A DNA stretch of 64,000 nt from Plantago ovata. Its lineage: Eukaryota > Streptophyta > Magnoliopsida > Lamiales > Plantaginaceae. The stretch's first letter is position 1. Each line of letters starts with the position of its first letter. This document shows, piece by piece, positions 46,090 to 57,251 of this stretch. Location of the stretch: positions 103,122,855-103,186,854 of the forward strand of contig CM051458.1 in assembly GCA_028274465.1 (NCBI GenBank). The letters run 5' to 3'. The notes beneath the pieces are model-generated. The model searched no databases, had not been told where the DNA came from, and saw only the letters and a program-made list of their open reading frames with translations. The position numbers and the translations under genes were made by a program.

Positions 46090-46876
46090 TTATATTTCAA
46101 ACTCATACTCCCTAGCTAGTTCAGCTAACGCCTCCATAATTATATCCTCATTTTCCAAGAGTGGACTATGCCTTAGTAGGGCCTTTGAGATTTTCCCCCA
46201 TCTCAGGAATTTGTTCTTCACTCCAAGTGGGAACTGGTCAAGGAGGTACTCATAAGACATACGCATACTGAAATACTCCATGACTTCGTGAAATCTAAGA
46301 GATTCTGCCAACAAAATTACAAACCTCCATATGGCAAACTCAAAAACTCGACTCGTAGGCTTAGAATTCAACATGGCTTGCAAATTATGATAAACCCCAA
46401 GGTTGCCAGCAGTTTGTTGAAGTTTGACCAAGTCCTTGGGATACCCGATACCAAAATTAGTCTTTTTTTTTGTTTACATCTATAGGCTCACCTCTCTGTA
46501 ACAACGAATCTACTGGAACTTTTTCAATGGGGACGTTAAAAGTCCAAAATAGGTCATTGGGTCTTCGGTATCCAATGATATATAAATCACAATCTTGAAA
46601 GAAAAGTTTACACCAAGTGTTTTGATCACCTTCTTTACTAGACTGCACAGTCAATAGACGAAAGAACTTACCTGAGGCTGGTGGTGTTAGAGGAATTTGT
46701 GTCTCCGTTGATACATCAATGCCCGCTCCTCCCCCAATATGAACCAATCTTTCACGGAAGTCATCAGCATAAGAATTTAGCTCCCGTTCTGCCTCATCGT
46801 CTTCTGTTGTATAAGAATTATAAGTGCTCACGAACAACTTACTAGATAGCTGCTGTCTGCGCTGTTCATTTGCCAT
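46090..46876 (-). pseudogene. Ribosome-inactivating-protein-like gene with broken frame
   Basis: Two overlapping-frame segments on the minus strand (46876-46457 and about 46470-46090) together span the length of a RIP (rRNA N-glycosylase) domain. The first contains LYIIGY, with the tyrosine typical of the adenine-binding pocket. The second contains AESLRF, matching the family's catalytic Glu...Arg-Phe box, and a later downstream Trp. Active RIPs depurinate the sarcin/ricin loop of 28S rRNA. No signal peptide is evident at the N-terminus (MANEQRRQQL), so a cytosolic JIP60-like form is possible. The frame changes at a run of nine A on the coding strand (46463-46471): the first segment ends in a stop at once. 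This is either a pseudogene, a homopolymer sequencing error, or an allele. Activity cannot be judged. Confidence 0.65.
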
Positions 46877-46950
46877 GAGTAAGAGCGGCGGCGGCGATTG
46901 GTTGGTGGAATTTTGCGGCGTATTAGATTACTAGGGTTTTTAGGGTTTTG

Positions 46951-47067
46951 ATTAGTACCTGATGGAAGAGAGAGGTGTGTTGTGGAAGGAATGGAGAAGG
47001 AAGAGAATGTGGAGTTGATTAGTTCATCCACATTATTACTTTGGTAGATTTGCTCTTTGTTTCAGAG
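46951..47067. repeat. 5' flank of the RIP-like gene, second copy at 43850
   Basis: Upstream region of the RIP-domain gene. About 117 bp matches 43850-43978 in the same orientation. Confidence 0.8.
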
Positions 47068-47069
47068 TG

Positions 47070-47460
47070 TCATATCTCACAGAAAATTTGAAGCTGAAGA
47101 AACCTAATTCTGTTCCTGTTGCGGACGAACTAATCAAACAATCTCTAGTTCGCGCACTAGAAGAAGCATCCTCGAGTTAGCCGCACCGGTCAAAACGTCC
47201 ACGCACAAGATTTTCATCTCAATCCTACTAATTTCTACTAGTACACGGTACTAATTATTAAAATGGTTTTTTTATTTCCTACTAATTTATTGAGTACATA
47301 GAGGTATCTAATATAGACCAACTTATATAAATTATAAAACTACCCCAAACATAAACTACAAAATCACTACCAAAAAAACTAAAAATTTCGATGGTCATTA
47401 TGTAATATATTATAAATGCAGGGACCTTTTAGCAAATTAGTCTTTCTTCTTCCTTTTATA
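47070..47460. other. Intergenic, nothing recognised
   Basis: AT-rich sequence; no gene or element was recognised. Confidence 0.35.
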
Positions 47461-48190
47461 CCAAACAGATCGATCCCTTCCTTATTTCTTTCTTCTCTCT
47501 CTTTCTCTCTCTATCTTCTCTCTCTAAAAACCCAATGGTCGGAATCGGAAATTAGGTCGGAGTAGGGTACTCCGAAGTCGCGAATGAGCCTCACGCTTGC
47601 TGCAGTGGGCATCGCGAGGAGCTTGAGAATGCGACCGTGGACCTGGGCCATCTTACAATGCCGTGTCTCAGCCGCCTACCCTTGTCGATTTCCCAAAGTG
47701 CCTGAGTTGCCTACTGAAATAGTCACTTGCATATAATTGTTGTTTGTGGATGAGCATCGAGCATACAGTTTTATGATTACCATAGCATATATAAGTGGAG
47801 GTTTTCAAAGTGTTATTTTTTCATTGCAGCAGCAAGAAGGCGTGGGAACCAAGTTTGGACTCGATGGCTATCATTTGGATAAATTTCCAATGTAGCAAAG
47901 GCATATTGTATTTAGCACTTTTGCACATAGAAAAGAGAGGAAACACAAGTAACAGTACTAGTAGTAGCAGTGGTAATAGTAGACTAGTAGTAGTAGGAGG
48001 AGGTAGTGGTAATAGTAGACTAGTAGTAGTAGTAGATAGTGGTACTAGTAGTAGTAGCTACCGTAGCAGTAATAGCAGTAGCAGTAGTAATTATTTGGAC
48101 CAGAAGAACTGTTATCCGTTAGTTTGTTTGTTTTGTATGTTGCAAGTACCCTTTGTTTGTAGAAGATTTTCTCAAAGCTATCTGGTGTAA
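47461..48190 (+). other. Possible transcribed unit with trinucleotide repeat
   Basis: A CT-rich leader-like stretch (47485-47528) precedes a GC-rich, gene-like patch with a 50-codon ATG frame at 47584-47736 (MSLTLAAVGIARSLRMRPW...). An acceptor-like TTTCATTGCAG occurs at about 47829. Downstream, 47945-48090 is an imperfect (AGT/AGC)n microsatellite. No domain was recognised; this could be a gene remnant or a non-coding transcript. Confidence 0.25.
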
Positions 48191-48309
48191 TTAGTACTAC
48201 TGTTATAGTACTAATAATTGAGATTTGGGGAAATGAAATTGGAGGTTGAGACAGAGGGAATAGAGCACCTAATTAATTTTATCATGGCTAGTTGGAGGAA
48301 ATATATAAG

Positions 48310-49150
48310 AATTATTACCCATGATCTAGCTGACATATGTCCCATGATCTACATAATATTACACATGATCTTTGACATATGTCCCATGATCTCAACAATG
48401 TTGTCGATGATCTCGAGAATAAAACTCATGGTCTCAACAATATTTCCCCAGATCTCTGACATATGTCCCATGATCTCAACAATATTACTCAGGATCATGG
48501 GCATATGTCCCATGATCTCTGGAATATATCCCATAATTTTAATAATATTGCTCAAGATCTCTGACATATGTTTCATGATCTCAGTAATATGTCCCATGAT
48601 CTAAACCAAATATTCCATGATCTCAACCAACAAACTCATGATCTCAAAAAATAGATATAACTAAAAAAAAAAAAACAGTTAAAAACTACGTACATTGAGA
48701 AAACATTATCCCATGATCTCATCAATATATCTCATATTTTCATCAATATATCCCATGATCTCACATGTTTGCGATGCTCTGTTTTTTTATAGTTGTTTGC
48801 ATCTATGTTTATATAGACATTGAATCGACGTTGTTAAAGTTGTTTGCATAGATCTGTGTTTGGGTCGAAGTTTGTTCGTGATAGATGTTAGATTTTGCAT
48901 CTAGATGTGGATTTATGTAGATTTCATGAAAAATTTACGTTCAGTGATATTCCCCATGATCTCAATAATAAGTCCCATTAACACACAAATATTGCCCATA
49001 ATCTCTGGAATAAGTATCATGATCTCAACAAATTTTGCCTAGAATCTCTGGCATATGTCCCATGATCTCAGGAATATGTCCCAGGATCTCAATAATATTA
49101 CCCATGATCTTTGACATATGTCCCATGATCTGAGTAATAAGTCCCATGAT
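48310..49150 (+). repeat. CCCATGATCTC minisatellite in two blocks
   Basis: Imperfect units of about 15-35 bp repeat (C)CCATGATCTC plus AACAATATT, GGAATAT or TGACATATGTC. They occupy about 48315-48760 and again 48948-49150, separated by about 190 bp of ordinary AT-rich DNA. Long open frames on both strands here are translations of the repeat. Confidence 0.85.
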
Positions 49151-49457
49151 AGGAGTAATTACAACTTAAAAAATCAACGGGTAACAAATTCCAATAGTAC
49201 ATATAATTATTAACTTATACTAATTACTACTACTAATCATACTGACCAGTACTATTAACTTGTACGTACTACTACTACTAACAAATTTATCCAGAAACAA
49301 CTTCTTCTTGCACGATTTTCGGTTTCCCATCCAACAATGGTGCTTGCATCGCAACCTCATTATCCAGATACTGCACTTTCCTCATCTCCATGTTGACAAC
49401 ATAGCAATTGTAGTGCTCACAACATATCAACGGGAAAAAGAACTACAAAAAAAAAAA

Positions 49458-50248
49458 GATTAACGGCAAAAAGAAAAGATGGTTTCTTTTTTCTACTAAT
49501 TTATTTTAAAAATACTTTTCATTGTTTAATCAATAATAATACGAAGATCAATTAATAGTCCGTCCTCTCTCCTAGTCTAAATTATTATTCATTTTTACTT
49601 TTAACATTAACAGAAGATCAATTAATAATTCGTCGCTATACAACCTAAACCACATCCAGACACGTGCCCCTCCATATAGCGACGGATAAATTTATTCGTC
49701 GCCAATATTTAGCGACGGATGAGCTTATCCGTCCCCACTTTGGTCAACGATGAACTTTGTGACGGAGTAGTTAATCCGTCGCTAATTATAGATACGGATG
49801 AATTCATCTATCGCTTTTTTTATTAGCGACGCCTCTTTTGGCGACGTCCTAATTAGCGACGGCTAATCCGTCGCTAGTGAGTTGTAGCGACGGCCGGTTC
49901 GGCCCTGTATAGCGACGGTGGCATCCGTCGCTAAATTGTTGTTTTCTTATAGTGTAGAAAGTAATACACACAAAACTGTGTACGTGAAAAGGTGAGAGAG
50001 GAAATAAAATAGTCATACAAAAACAAGAAATGGGCCCATACGGGTTATACCGCACGCGGTAGCAAAGAAGAAACCTCAATTGGGATACTATAGTATGACG
50101 AATGGATCGGTAGTTCAGGTTTTCCAAAGTCGGAACTTATTTATAACTAGACTATTAATGCGATTTTCTGTTGAATGAGCTGATCTATTATCCAAAAAAA
50201 AAAAAAAAAAAAAAAAAAAAGAAAGATTAACGGCAAAAAGAAAAGATG
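49458..50248 (+). mobile_element. Retroposed insert with poly-A and 24-bp target duplication
   Basis: The same 24-bp sequence (starting GATTAACGGCAAAAAG) stands at 49458-49481 and 50225-50248. Between them the insert ends with 27 A (50194-50220) and GAAA. The poly-A before the second copy shows LINE-type target-primed insertion of an RNA, sense on the plus strand. The insert carries the 3' end of a CACTA element and then about 240 bp ending in ...GAGCTGATCTATTATCC. No intact ORF or A/B box was seen. Confidence 0.75.
49620..49954. mobile_element. CACTA (En/Spm-type) terminal region
   Basis: It contains about a dozen copies, in both orientations, of the subterminal motif TAGCGACGGA/TCCGTCGCTA. 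It ends exactly with TTGTTTTCTTATAGTG, the inverse of a CACTATAAGAAAAC terminus, at 49954. The opposite end was not found. It lies within the retroposed insert, so it was probably copied as RNA. Confidence 0.8.
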
Positions 50249-52180
50249 ATGGATATTTATTAACTAGAATTCACGTCTTTTTCTTATTATGTTGGGTTTA
50301 TGTTTTGTAATGTTAAGTGCACATAACATCTGTTATATTTGTACTTCAGTTATATTTGTTTGAAATTAAGTAACACATACCATGTTATGTTAGATCGAGC
50401 ACGATTTAACGTTCTTGGAGGGAAATGGACATCATAATGGCAAGAGGGTGGAATATTGAGTGTGTAATGTGTAATAAATGAGGGTATATATGTAGAGGAT
50501 ACGAGGGTAGGTCCCAGTCGCCAATGCCCCCTAAGACCTCGTCTTATTCCGGGAAGGCTAATTCGTTCAAGGGAACTCGAGGATCCAAAGACGAATCACT
50601 CTCAAACCAAAATTCAGCCCAAGTGAGGAATCTGGCACTAAATCGAAGAAATCATTGACCTTACCTAATTTAGGAAAAGTCCAAGGGGCTGATTGGTTTG
50701 ACTTTGACTGCATTCCACTCACCGTTTGCTTGAGTTTTTGGGATGATGCATTTTTGTTCGGAAGGTCCAAAAGCCCGGCACTGTTCATTCAAGTATGCTT
50801 CAGACACACCACACGACGCGTTTTAAAACCGGGGGTAGTGATTTTGCAAATCACATCGAAATCACATAGTGCAATGACTATATTGCCTTTTGAAGAAAAC
50901 ACTAATTTAGATCAAAATTACTGATTTTGGGCCAATTCTTCCTGTTTAGCTGCTCATGGCCCAACTATTTTTTGGGGTTAGGCCCAGAATCACAACACAT
51001 TAGTTAATCCCCTACACATTAGTTAATCCCCTTTTTTATTTTCCTGATTTTTCACAATTTGCCAATTTGGGAAGAATCCATATTTGCCTCGTCGCTTCAA
51101 TCTCTTCCTACTATGACAAAGATTCATCTTCTTTGGGCAAAACCCCTAATGCAGAAATCTATAAAATCTCTGCTTCAATTAGCTGCCCATGTCTTACAAT
51201 CTCACTACTGCTCTTGTTGTCTTGCATAATTAAAAAGGAGATGTTTCTTTGCATATTGTTCTGTGTGATTAGCTAGCTTCTTGAATTTTGAGAGGCTTCT
51301 TAGGTGTGGATGCTTGCACTGCTGCTGTTTCCAGCGGCAATCATAGAAGTATGATGTTGGGGTTATTTGGAGAAGAAACTTAAAAGTGGTGTCATCTTAG
51401 AACTCGAGAAGAAAGAGTGCGACACACTCGATAATATATATGTTCGTTTTCGGTTCGTTAACTTAACACTCAAGTTCGTGAACTGTTCGAACCAAACACA
51501 ATTCAAGTATTGATCGAACAATTATTTTCACAAATGCCAAACAAAATATTAGAGTGCCACATCTGCACTTCCCTAAATGCCAGTATATTCTCTAATTTGT
51601 ACATGCACCTTAAATATTATTATGCACATCCACAACTCTTTGGTCAAATAGTGATGTACTATCATTCGCCTTTTCACGGGTACAATATAACCACTAAATT
51701 AATAGTCATTGCGTCGTAAACGATTATTATTGTATTCAATGATTAATTTATATATGAATTAGTAATTTATTAATTACATAATAGTTAGTCAATGACATAT
51801 ATGTAAATTCATATTTAATCTTTAAAAAGATAGCAAATCTCATATTAAACATAAAAATGTTATGATTTTTTTATATGAGGGTTGAGTACTGTCTTCTTGA
51901 TTCGAAGAAGAGTGAAGTTCAATACATGTGAGAAGCAAAGTCCATTATTCTATGTCCATTATGCATGAATTGATGCCACGAACTCATGTCATTAGAGTTC
52001 TAAAAGACAAAGTAACCCTTAAATATAATTTATAAACTTAATTTGAAGTTTTTAAAAACTCTAGGGGTCGTTTTTAAAAAATTTAATAGGTTTAATATGA
52101 AGTTTCTAAAAAATTTCAGTGCAAATACAAAGGCACCAAGAATATAAGGGTTCATAAGAAATTTCCAGAATTAAAAAGTA
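50249..52180. other. 1.9-kb intergenic region
   Basis: No gene was recognised. The part at 50520-50930 is less AT-rich, with frames of 73 (minus) and 89 (plus) codons, and ends in GGGGTAGTGATTTTGCAAATCAC, which looks like a transposon fragment. The rest is AT-rich. Confidence 0.35.
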
Positions 52181-52439
52181 CTTTCTACGGGTATTTAAAA
52201 GAATTCTATTTTGTTTTATTGTCTTTTTTATGTCTGATTTAACATCAAATTAATCATAATTCATTGTGAAAAAAATAATTGAAAAAATTACATTATGAAA
52301 ATACACTTATTATATTTTTATAATATAACTTTTAAAATTATTTTTTCCATAATAAACTATGATTAATTTGAGGTCAAAATGGACCTGGAAAAAGTCGACA
52401 AGACGAAATGAGATTCTTATAAGTTACCAGAGTGAAGTA
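52179..52439. mobile_element. Degenerate Stowaway-type MITE
   Basis: The body 52181-52437: the left CTTTCTACGGGTATTTAAAAG and the inverse of the right end (CTTCACTCTGGTAACTTATAAG) match imperfectly, with TA on both sides. TTAATCATAATTCATTGTG / CATAATAAACTATGATTAA are mirrored inside. Confidence 0.6.
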
Positions 52440-52589
52440 GTAATTTTGGTGGATTACATAGAAGTGTAGAAAATGTTGGAGTGTTAGTAGTGAATTTAGT
52501 GGGTGTTTGCTTATCCAGCTTATCACTTATTTAAGCGGAAACAACTTTTTGAGTGTTTACAATATCTTATAAGCTGCTTATTTCTCTTA

Positions 52590-54538
52590 AATTAAGCTGG
52601 ATGGGAGACCTCTCTCCATTTTTCCTTGATGGAATCTTATCTCGTCACATAATGGACTTGGGTCTTGATCCAGCTCCCTCTCTTGGACAGCGCTTCTCAA
52701 GGCTTCTATTTGGGCTTCCAAGGCTGCCTTCTGAGCATCGAGCTCCTCGAGAGTGGGTGCTCGTCCTGTGATGGGAGCGACCACCGTTGGAGCGACCATG
52801 GTGGGAGTAACCATGGTTGGCGCGACCAAGGTGGGAGCGACCATGGCGGTATGGGTCACTTGAGGAACTGTTCTTATAGCGTTGTTCTCTGCCATCACCT
52901 AGTGTTGATTCTGAGGAGTCACTTGATTGGGTGTAACTTGATGAGGCTATTCATTTTGGAGAGGAGTCACTTGGGGCAAAATGTTTTGAATAGATGCTCT
53001 AATCCTTCTATCTATTAACTCCCTCAAATCCTCAGGGGCACCTTGTGGTCCTACTCTAGATTGAACCCTTGGAGGTCCAAGCCTAGAATGGATTGGCCTT
53101 GTATTAGCTCTTGATTGAGCCTCATCTTGGGCAGCAGGTACCCTTGACGGAAGGGGTACATTTGCCAAAGATGGAGCTGGAGGATTTCCTTGTGACCGTC
53201 TTAAGTCTTGTGCTCGGATTTCTGCCCCTACTCGTGCTGCCTCTTGAGTTCCCAAAGTACCCTGGATAGTGAGCAAGAACAGTCCATAATTATTCTCATC
53301 AAAGCCATAGTCTGCTGGTCGAACCACGTCTCCATTGGGAAGCGTGAAATGCATTCCTAATTGGGAGGCTGGTGGATTGAACACAGCAAGTGGTAGGACG
53401 GGTTGAGGAGGATCCCTTGGGATTCGAGGATGTTCTCTCGGGACTCCATGATTTGACACTCTGAGGGCTCCAAAGGCACTCCCAACTGGTACACCTTGAG
53501 GGTGACTTTCTCCTGTTCGCTCCTCTCTTGTTTGTGACACATCAGTGAAATTTCCATCTACCATATCAATGTCCCTAACAACATTATCATTTATTGGAGC
53601 CCTTGCTGCTTCCAGTGTGTCTCCTCGTGGATTGGCAGGGGGACGGCCCCTTCGACGAGGAGGGTTTTGAGGTGCAGCATTGGCTAGTTGGTTACTTCTT
53701 CTAGGCGGCATTTAAAGGGAACGCCTCTTGGCTCGACTAGTAGGGCAAAGGCAACCTTTTGATCGCTTCCCACAGACGGCGCCAAATGTTGTAGGGTAAG
53801 TTGGTACCTCTTCTCTAAGTCGTACTAAATCGTCAAAGGGAACTACTACCAGCAAAGTCTAGGTGAAATCTTCAATCTTCAAGTGATTTCCATGTCGCTG
53901 CTCGGACCTGTAATAGACTAGAGGGGGGGTCAGTTCCTCGTGCCCGGTCTGTCTAGGATCAGACCAGAGGGACGACTTTACGTGTAGGGAGTTGAAGGGC
54001 TTCCCTAGTAAGATAGTAATAAATAAGGTGGGTGAACAGTAATGAATACTTGCCTTGGGAACATGAATGAGGCCCCTTTATATACCCATGGTATAATGAG
54101 GTAGCTCTTCATAGGATGATGACAAGTGTCCGGCTGAGATAGAGGCCCCTTTTGGCCCAAGCCCAATAAGGAGGTCCATGGGCTTTGACCCAAGCATTGT
54201 TGACTAGGGTTTGGAGGGCAATATAGACATTTTAGGTCTTGTGGAATATTCTGGAAGGTAGGCCCCATAGGTCCCGACCAGGCTGGTCGGCCCATGGTCC
54301 TCGTACCTTCCTTCGTAGAGTACACCTTGTCGTAAGGCGCTCCTCGGCCCTAGGGATGCTCCTCGAGCCACACTGTGCTAAGTCTTATCCTTGCAACATA
54401 TAAGTATGTTGGTCGAGCCACACTTAGGTGACAGACCTATGTGTGGTTGCGCCTATAAAGAGGGAGTCTTTAAGGCTTTACTTGCTCTTAGACCGTCCTA
54501 GTTCGTAAATGCGGACTGGACATATTTTAACACCAACA
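52590..54538 (-). mobile_element. Truncated LTR retrotransposon: LTR, PBS and gag
   Basis: On the minus strand the LTR runs 54538-53787 (752 bp), beginning TGTTGGTG and ending TACAACA. It is followed two bases later by TGGCGCCGTCTGTGGGAA, a primer-binding-site-like sequence common in plant Ty3/gypsy elements. A gag-like frame starts at 53711 (MPPRRSNQLANAAPQ...) and runs 254 codons to an in-frame TAG. A second TAG follows, and then the same frame continues 52898-52587 with VAPT repeats and a coiled-coil-like LEELDAQKAALEAQIEAL. The element stops abruptly near 52600; no pol or 3' LTR is present. The LTR start abuts the Mutator-like transposase remnant at 54539. Confidence 0.75.
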
Positions 54539-55975
54539 GATGACTTGGTGTATGATGACTTTGAGGATGCGCCATACGTGCCAGAAAAAGCAGTACCCAC
54601 CCCACCTGAGAGAACAAGACAATATAGGAAGAGGAGATGCAAGCCTAGACCAAACAGAGCTCATTCACCAAAACCACCAAAACCACCCATATTTGTAGAC
54701 CTAACAGGGGAGCAGATTGATGATGATCCAACTGAAACAATGCAAAGTGAGCCCTTCCCAGAAACACAAGAATCACAGCCACCTCCACCTGAGATACAAG
54801 AAACACAACCACCTCCACCTGAGACACAAGAAACACAGCCACCTCCACCTGAGACACAGGAACCTGAGCCATATATTCCTCAACCAGAACCAGAGCTATA
54901 TGTTCCTGAATTATTTGAAACTCCCACAAAAAGCATCCCAACTCAATTTCCAAATTCTAAGGAAGTTCTTAACTTTGAGGAACTACTTAAAAAGTGGTTT
55001 GGTTCATATTACCAAGAAGGATCTCCTTCTGTTAAAACAACAACTGTTAATGAGGTACAAGACTTACAGAATCTGAACCATGCTATGAGGTACAAGACTA
55101 TAATTACAAGTTCATTATGGACCTTGAGAGGAAGACATGTGACTGTAGGAGGTGGGATGTATCAGGTATCCCTTGCAGACATGCTTGGACTGTGTTCAAC
55201 TATATGAGACTTCCGACTGAAGACTTTATATCCCAGAACCACTCTAACGCAGCTTACATATTGACCTGTGATGAGGCCAAACTGAAAGCTATCAAAGGCC
55301 CTCCATTTTGGCTAGATGACTTGACTGATGAAGTTTGCTTACCTCCTGAGGTTAAGTGGCAACCTGGCAGGCCTGCTACAAAGAGGATTAAACATCCTTC
55401 TGAGGGAACTTCTTCAAGAAAGGCAAAAACACCTGTTCACAAACAGAGAAGACCTCCAAAGTGTTCCAAATGCCTAGAGAGAGAACACACTTATAGGGGT
55501 TGCCCTAAATTGGTAAGTATTACTTTTTTTTAATCTCTTTAGTTTTGTCAATACATTGACTCCAACTTGGACTGATTTGTGTGTGTATTGTAGACAACAG
55601 AGAATGAACAAGAACCACTTCCACAAGAAGAGGCTGTCAGACCTGCTTCCCCAGTTCAAGTTGTAAGTATTCTATTTCACTTGTCATTTGTATGAGTTAT
55701 TGTAACTGTGTATACATATGATAATGTATACATTGGTGTTTATCACTTGTGGGTTTGCATAGGACCAAACTGAGGTTAATCAGACTGAAACTGTGGTTAA
55801 TGAGCCTGAAACTGGAGGAGGTGATGTACGCAGTGGTGGCAGAGGTAGGGGTAGGGGTGGCAGAGGTGGGGGTGCAACAGGCAGTGGTGGAAGAGGTAGG
55901 GGTGGAAGGAGGAGGAACTGGTTTGGCAATGCTCAAGAGTCTCAGGAAATGGAGTATCCAGATTGGCTCATTTGA
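54539..55975 (+). pseudogene. Mutator-like transposase with deleted catalytic core
   Basis: The 5' part (54539-55080) encodes a Pro/Glu-rich region with PPPPETQET repeats, then FEELLKKWFGSYYQEG. The 3' part (55054-55512, 55594-55662, 55763-55975, with GT-AG introns) encodes a SWIM zinc finger (CDCRRWDVSGIPCRHA), the usual C-terminal domain of MuDR-family transposases, a CSKC knuckle-like motif, and a Gly/Arg-rich tail. The DDE domain that should lie between is absent. The two parts are in different frames and meet near a 13-bp direct repeat, GAGGTACAAGACT (55053-55065, 55087-55099). The copy therefore cannot transpose. Confidence 0.8.
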
Positions 55976-56185
55976 TCATCTTTTTACAAACTGTTTATGC
56001 TTCTTAGCACTCTTTTGGACAAGTTCATGTAAGGGTTATGTAATGTTTTGTTAGCTGCTTATGCTACTTTGCTGGAAAACCAGGAATCTAGTCATGTTAA
56101 TGTAATGATTCCGGTACTTGGATTTTAGTATTTGCTATGTTGGAAACAATCTTTTTATTCGATGGAAATCAAGACATTTGCTGCA

Positions 56186-56611
56186 TTACATTTGTTCATA
56201 GTGTACTAGAAAGAATGTGCAATTTGAGTCATAAGATACATTGCCAGTAGAATCAAATTCACAGCCACAAAGCACTTGTATGACATTCATGTAGTTTGCT
56301 AGAAGTCCTCCCCTGCGTTCATTCTGCTTCCTTCCATGTTGCCTCTGATTCATGTAGACATTTGCTGTGTTGATGAAATCTGGCAGATTAGATGAGTTGG
56401 ATGCGGTTCTTTGTGGCACATGAGTAGTGTTGGTTCCTTGCTGCACGCCTTCATCTTCAATATCATCCCAATGACAGAATCCATATGTTTTAAAATTCCA
56501 AAAAAATCTTCCATTATTCGTAACAACAAGAACGGTGCGCTCACGACAACTCGGATAATAACATATTGGACGACCGCGCCAATAGTTCTTATTTGAAGAA
56601 GAATCCCCCAT
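56186..56611 (-). CDS. GRF-type zinc-finger protein, convergent with the transposase
   Basis: A 141-residue frame from the MGDSSSNKNYWRG start; a longer version from 56704 adds 31 mostly hydrophobic residues. It contains a GRF-like zinc finger: C-x4-C ... NNGRFFWNFKTYGFCHWDD, as in At4g04775-like plant proteins. GRF fingers bind single-stranded nucleic acid in other proteins. The C-terminal half (NQRQHGRKQNERRGGLL...CGCEFD) is basic then Cys-containing. The gene is convergent with the Mutator-like transposase, 210 bp apart. This mirrors the convergent two-gene layout of MuDR, so it may be the element's second gene; that is inference. The frame is intact. Confidence 0.6.
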   Translation of the reverse strand: MGDSSSNKNYWRGRPICYYPSCRERTVLVVTNNGRFFWNFKTYGFCHWDDIEDEGVQQGTNTTHVPQRTASNSSNLPDFINTANVYMNQRQHGRKQNERRGGLLANYMNVIQVLCGCEFDSTGNVSYDSNCTFFLVHYEQM

Positions 56612-56879
56612 AAGTATTAGTAGTGAAAATGGTGTGTGTGATAGTGTAATGTGGGTGAAATATGGAGGAAGAGAAGTATATATATAGTGACAAAGGCCTC
56701 CCAACGGCTATTTTTTTCAAATTCTAATTACATTTTAGGGCCTAATGGCAATTTTCTGAATTTAAAACGGTATTAAAAAATTATTATTTTTACATTAACA
56801 TTCAATTACATTTTAGTCTCACATGTGCTATCCACGTGATGTTTCTTGCGCCAAAAAACTAAGGCCTGTTTGATTCCTC

Positions 56880-57180
56880 ATTTTTGGCTTTTGGATGTGG
56901 CGCTCTAAGCCTGGTTTGGTCAAGGTCGTGCTCTAATTTGTAATTGTTCATCTAAGGGGCCCTAATCTGATATTAGAGACACTAAGAGGCCCCTATAAAG
57001 ATATGGACCCAAATACTAAAAAATAAATATCGATGTGCATTTAGTTTATTTTCATTTAATAACCCGTCGAAACTCGACAGGTTATTTACTAATTCTCTAA
57101 TAACCCAACTTTACCAACTTCTCCTTAAATTAAGCCACTTATTTTAAGTTGAAACTATTGCAAACACCCCCTTAGACTGT
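56880..57180. repeat. Element ends beside the Mutator-like remnant
   Basis: At 56885-57000 the sequence GGCCTGTTTGATTCC ... GCTCTAATTTGTAATTG ... CACTAAGAGGCCCC resembles the right end of the foldback element at 9061-9901. At 57161-57172 GCAAACACCCCC mirrors GGGGTGTTTGC-like GGGTGTTTGC at 52501, so the two could be outer ends of a composite element. No target duplication was confirmed. Confidence 0.3.
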
Positions 57181-57251
57181 GCAACGACGTCTATTTCAAT
57201 TAGATGTAAATAGTGACAACTGAATTGATTCACACGTTCAACAAAATTCAC

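Noticed and set aside
48218-48604. 128-codon open frame (and its antisense 82-codon frame)
   Set aside because: Both are translations of the ATGATCTC minisatellite (repeating ICPMIS-like units), not genes.
54509-55207. One continuous 232-residue protein
   Set aside because: The first codons lie in the LTR and the last part is the SWIM-finger region read out of frame, so it is not a real product as it stands.
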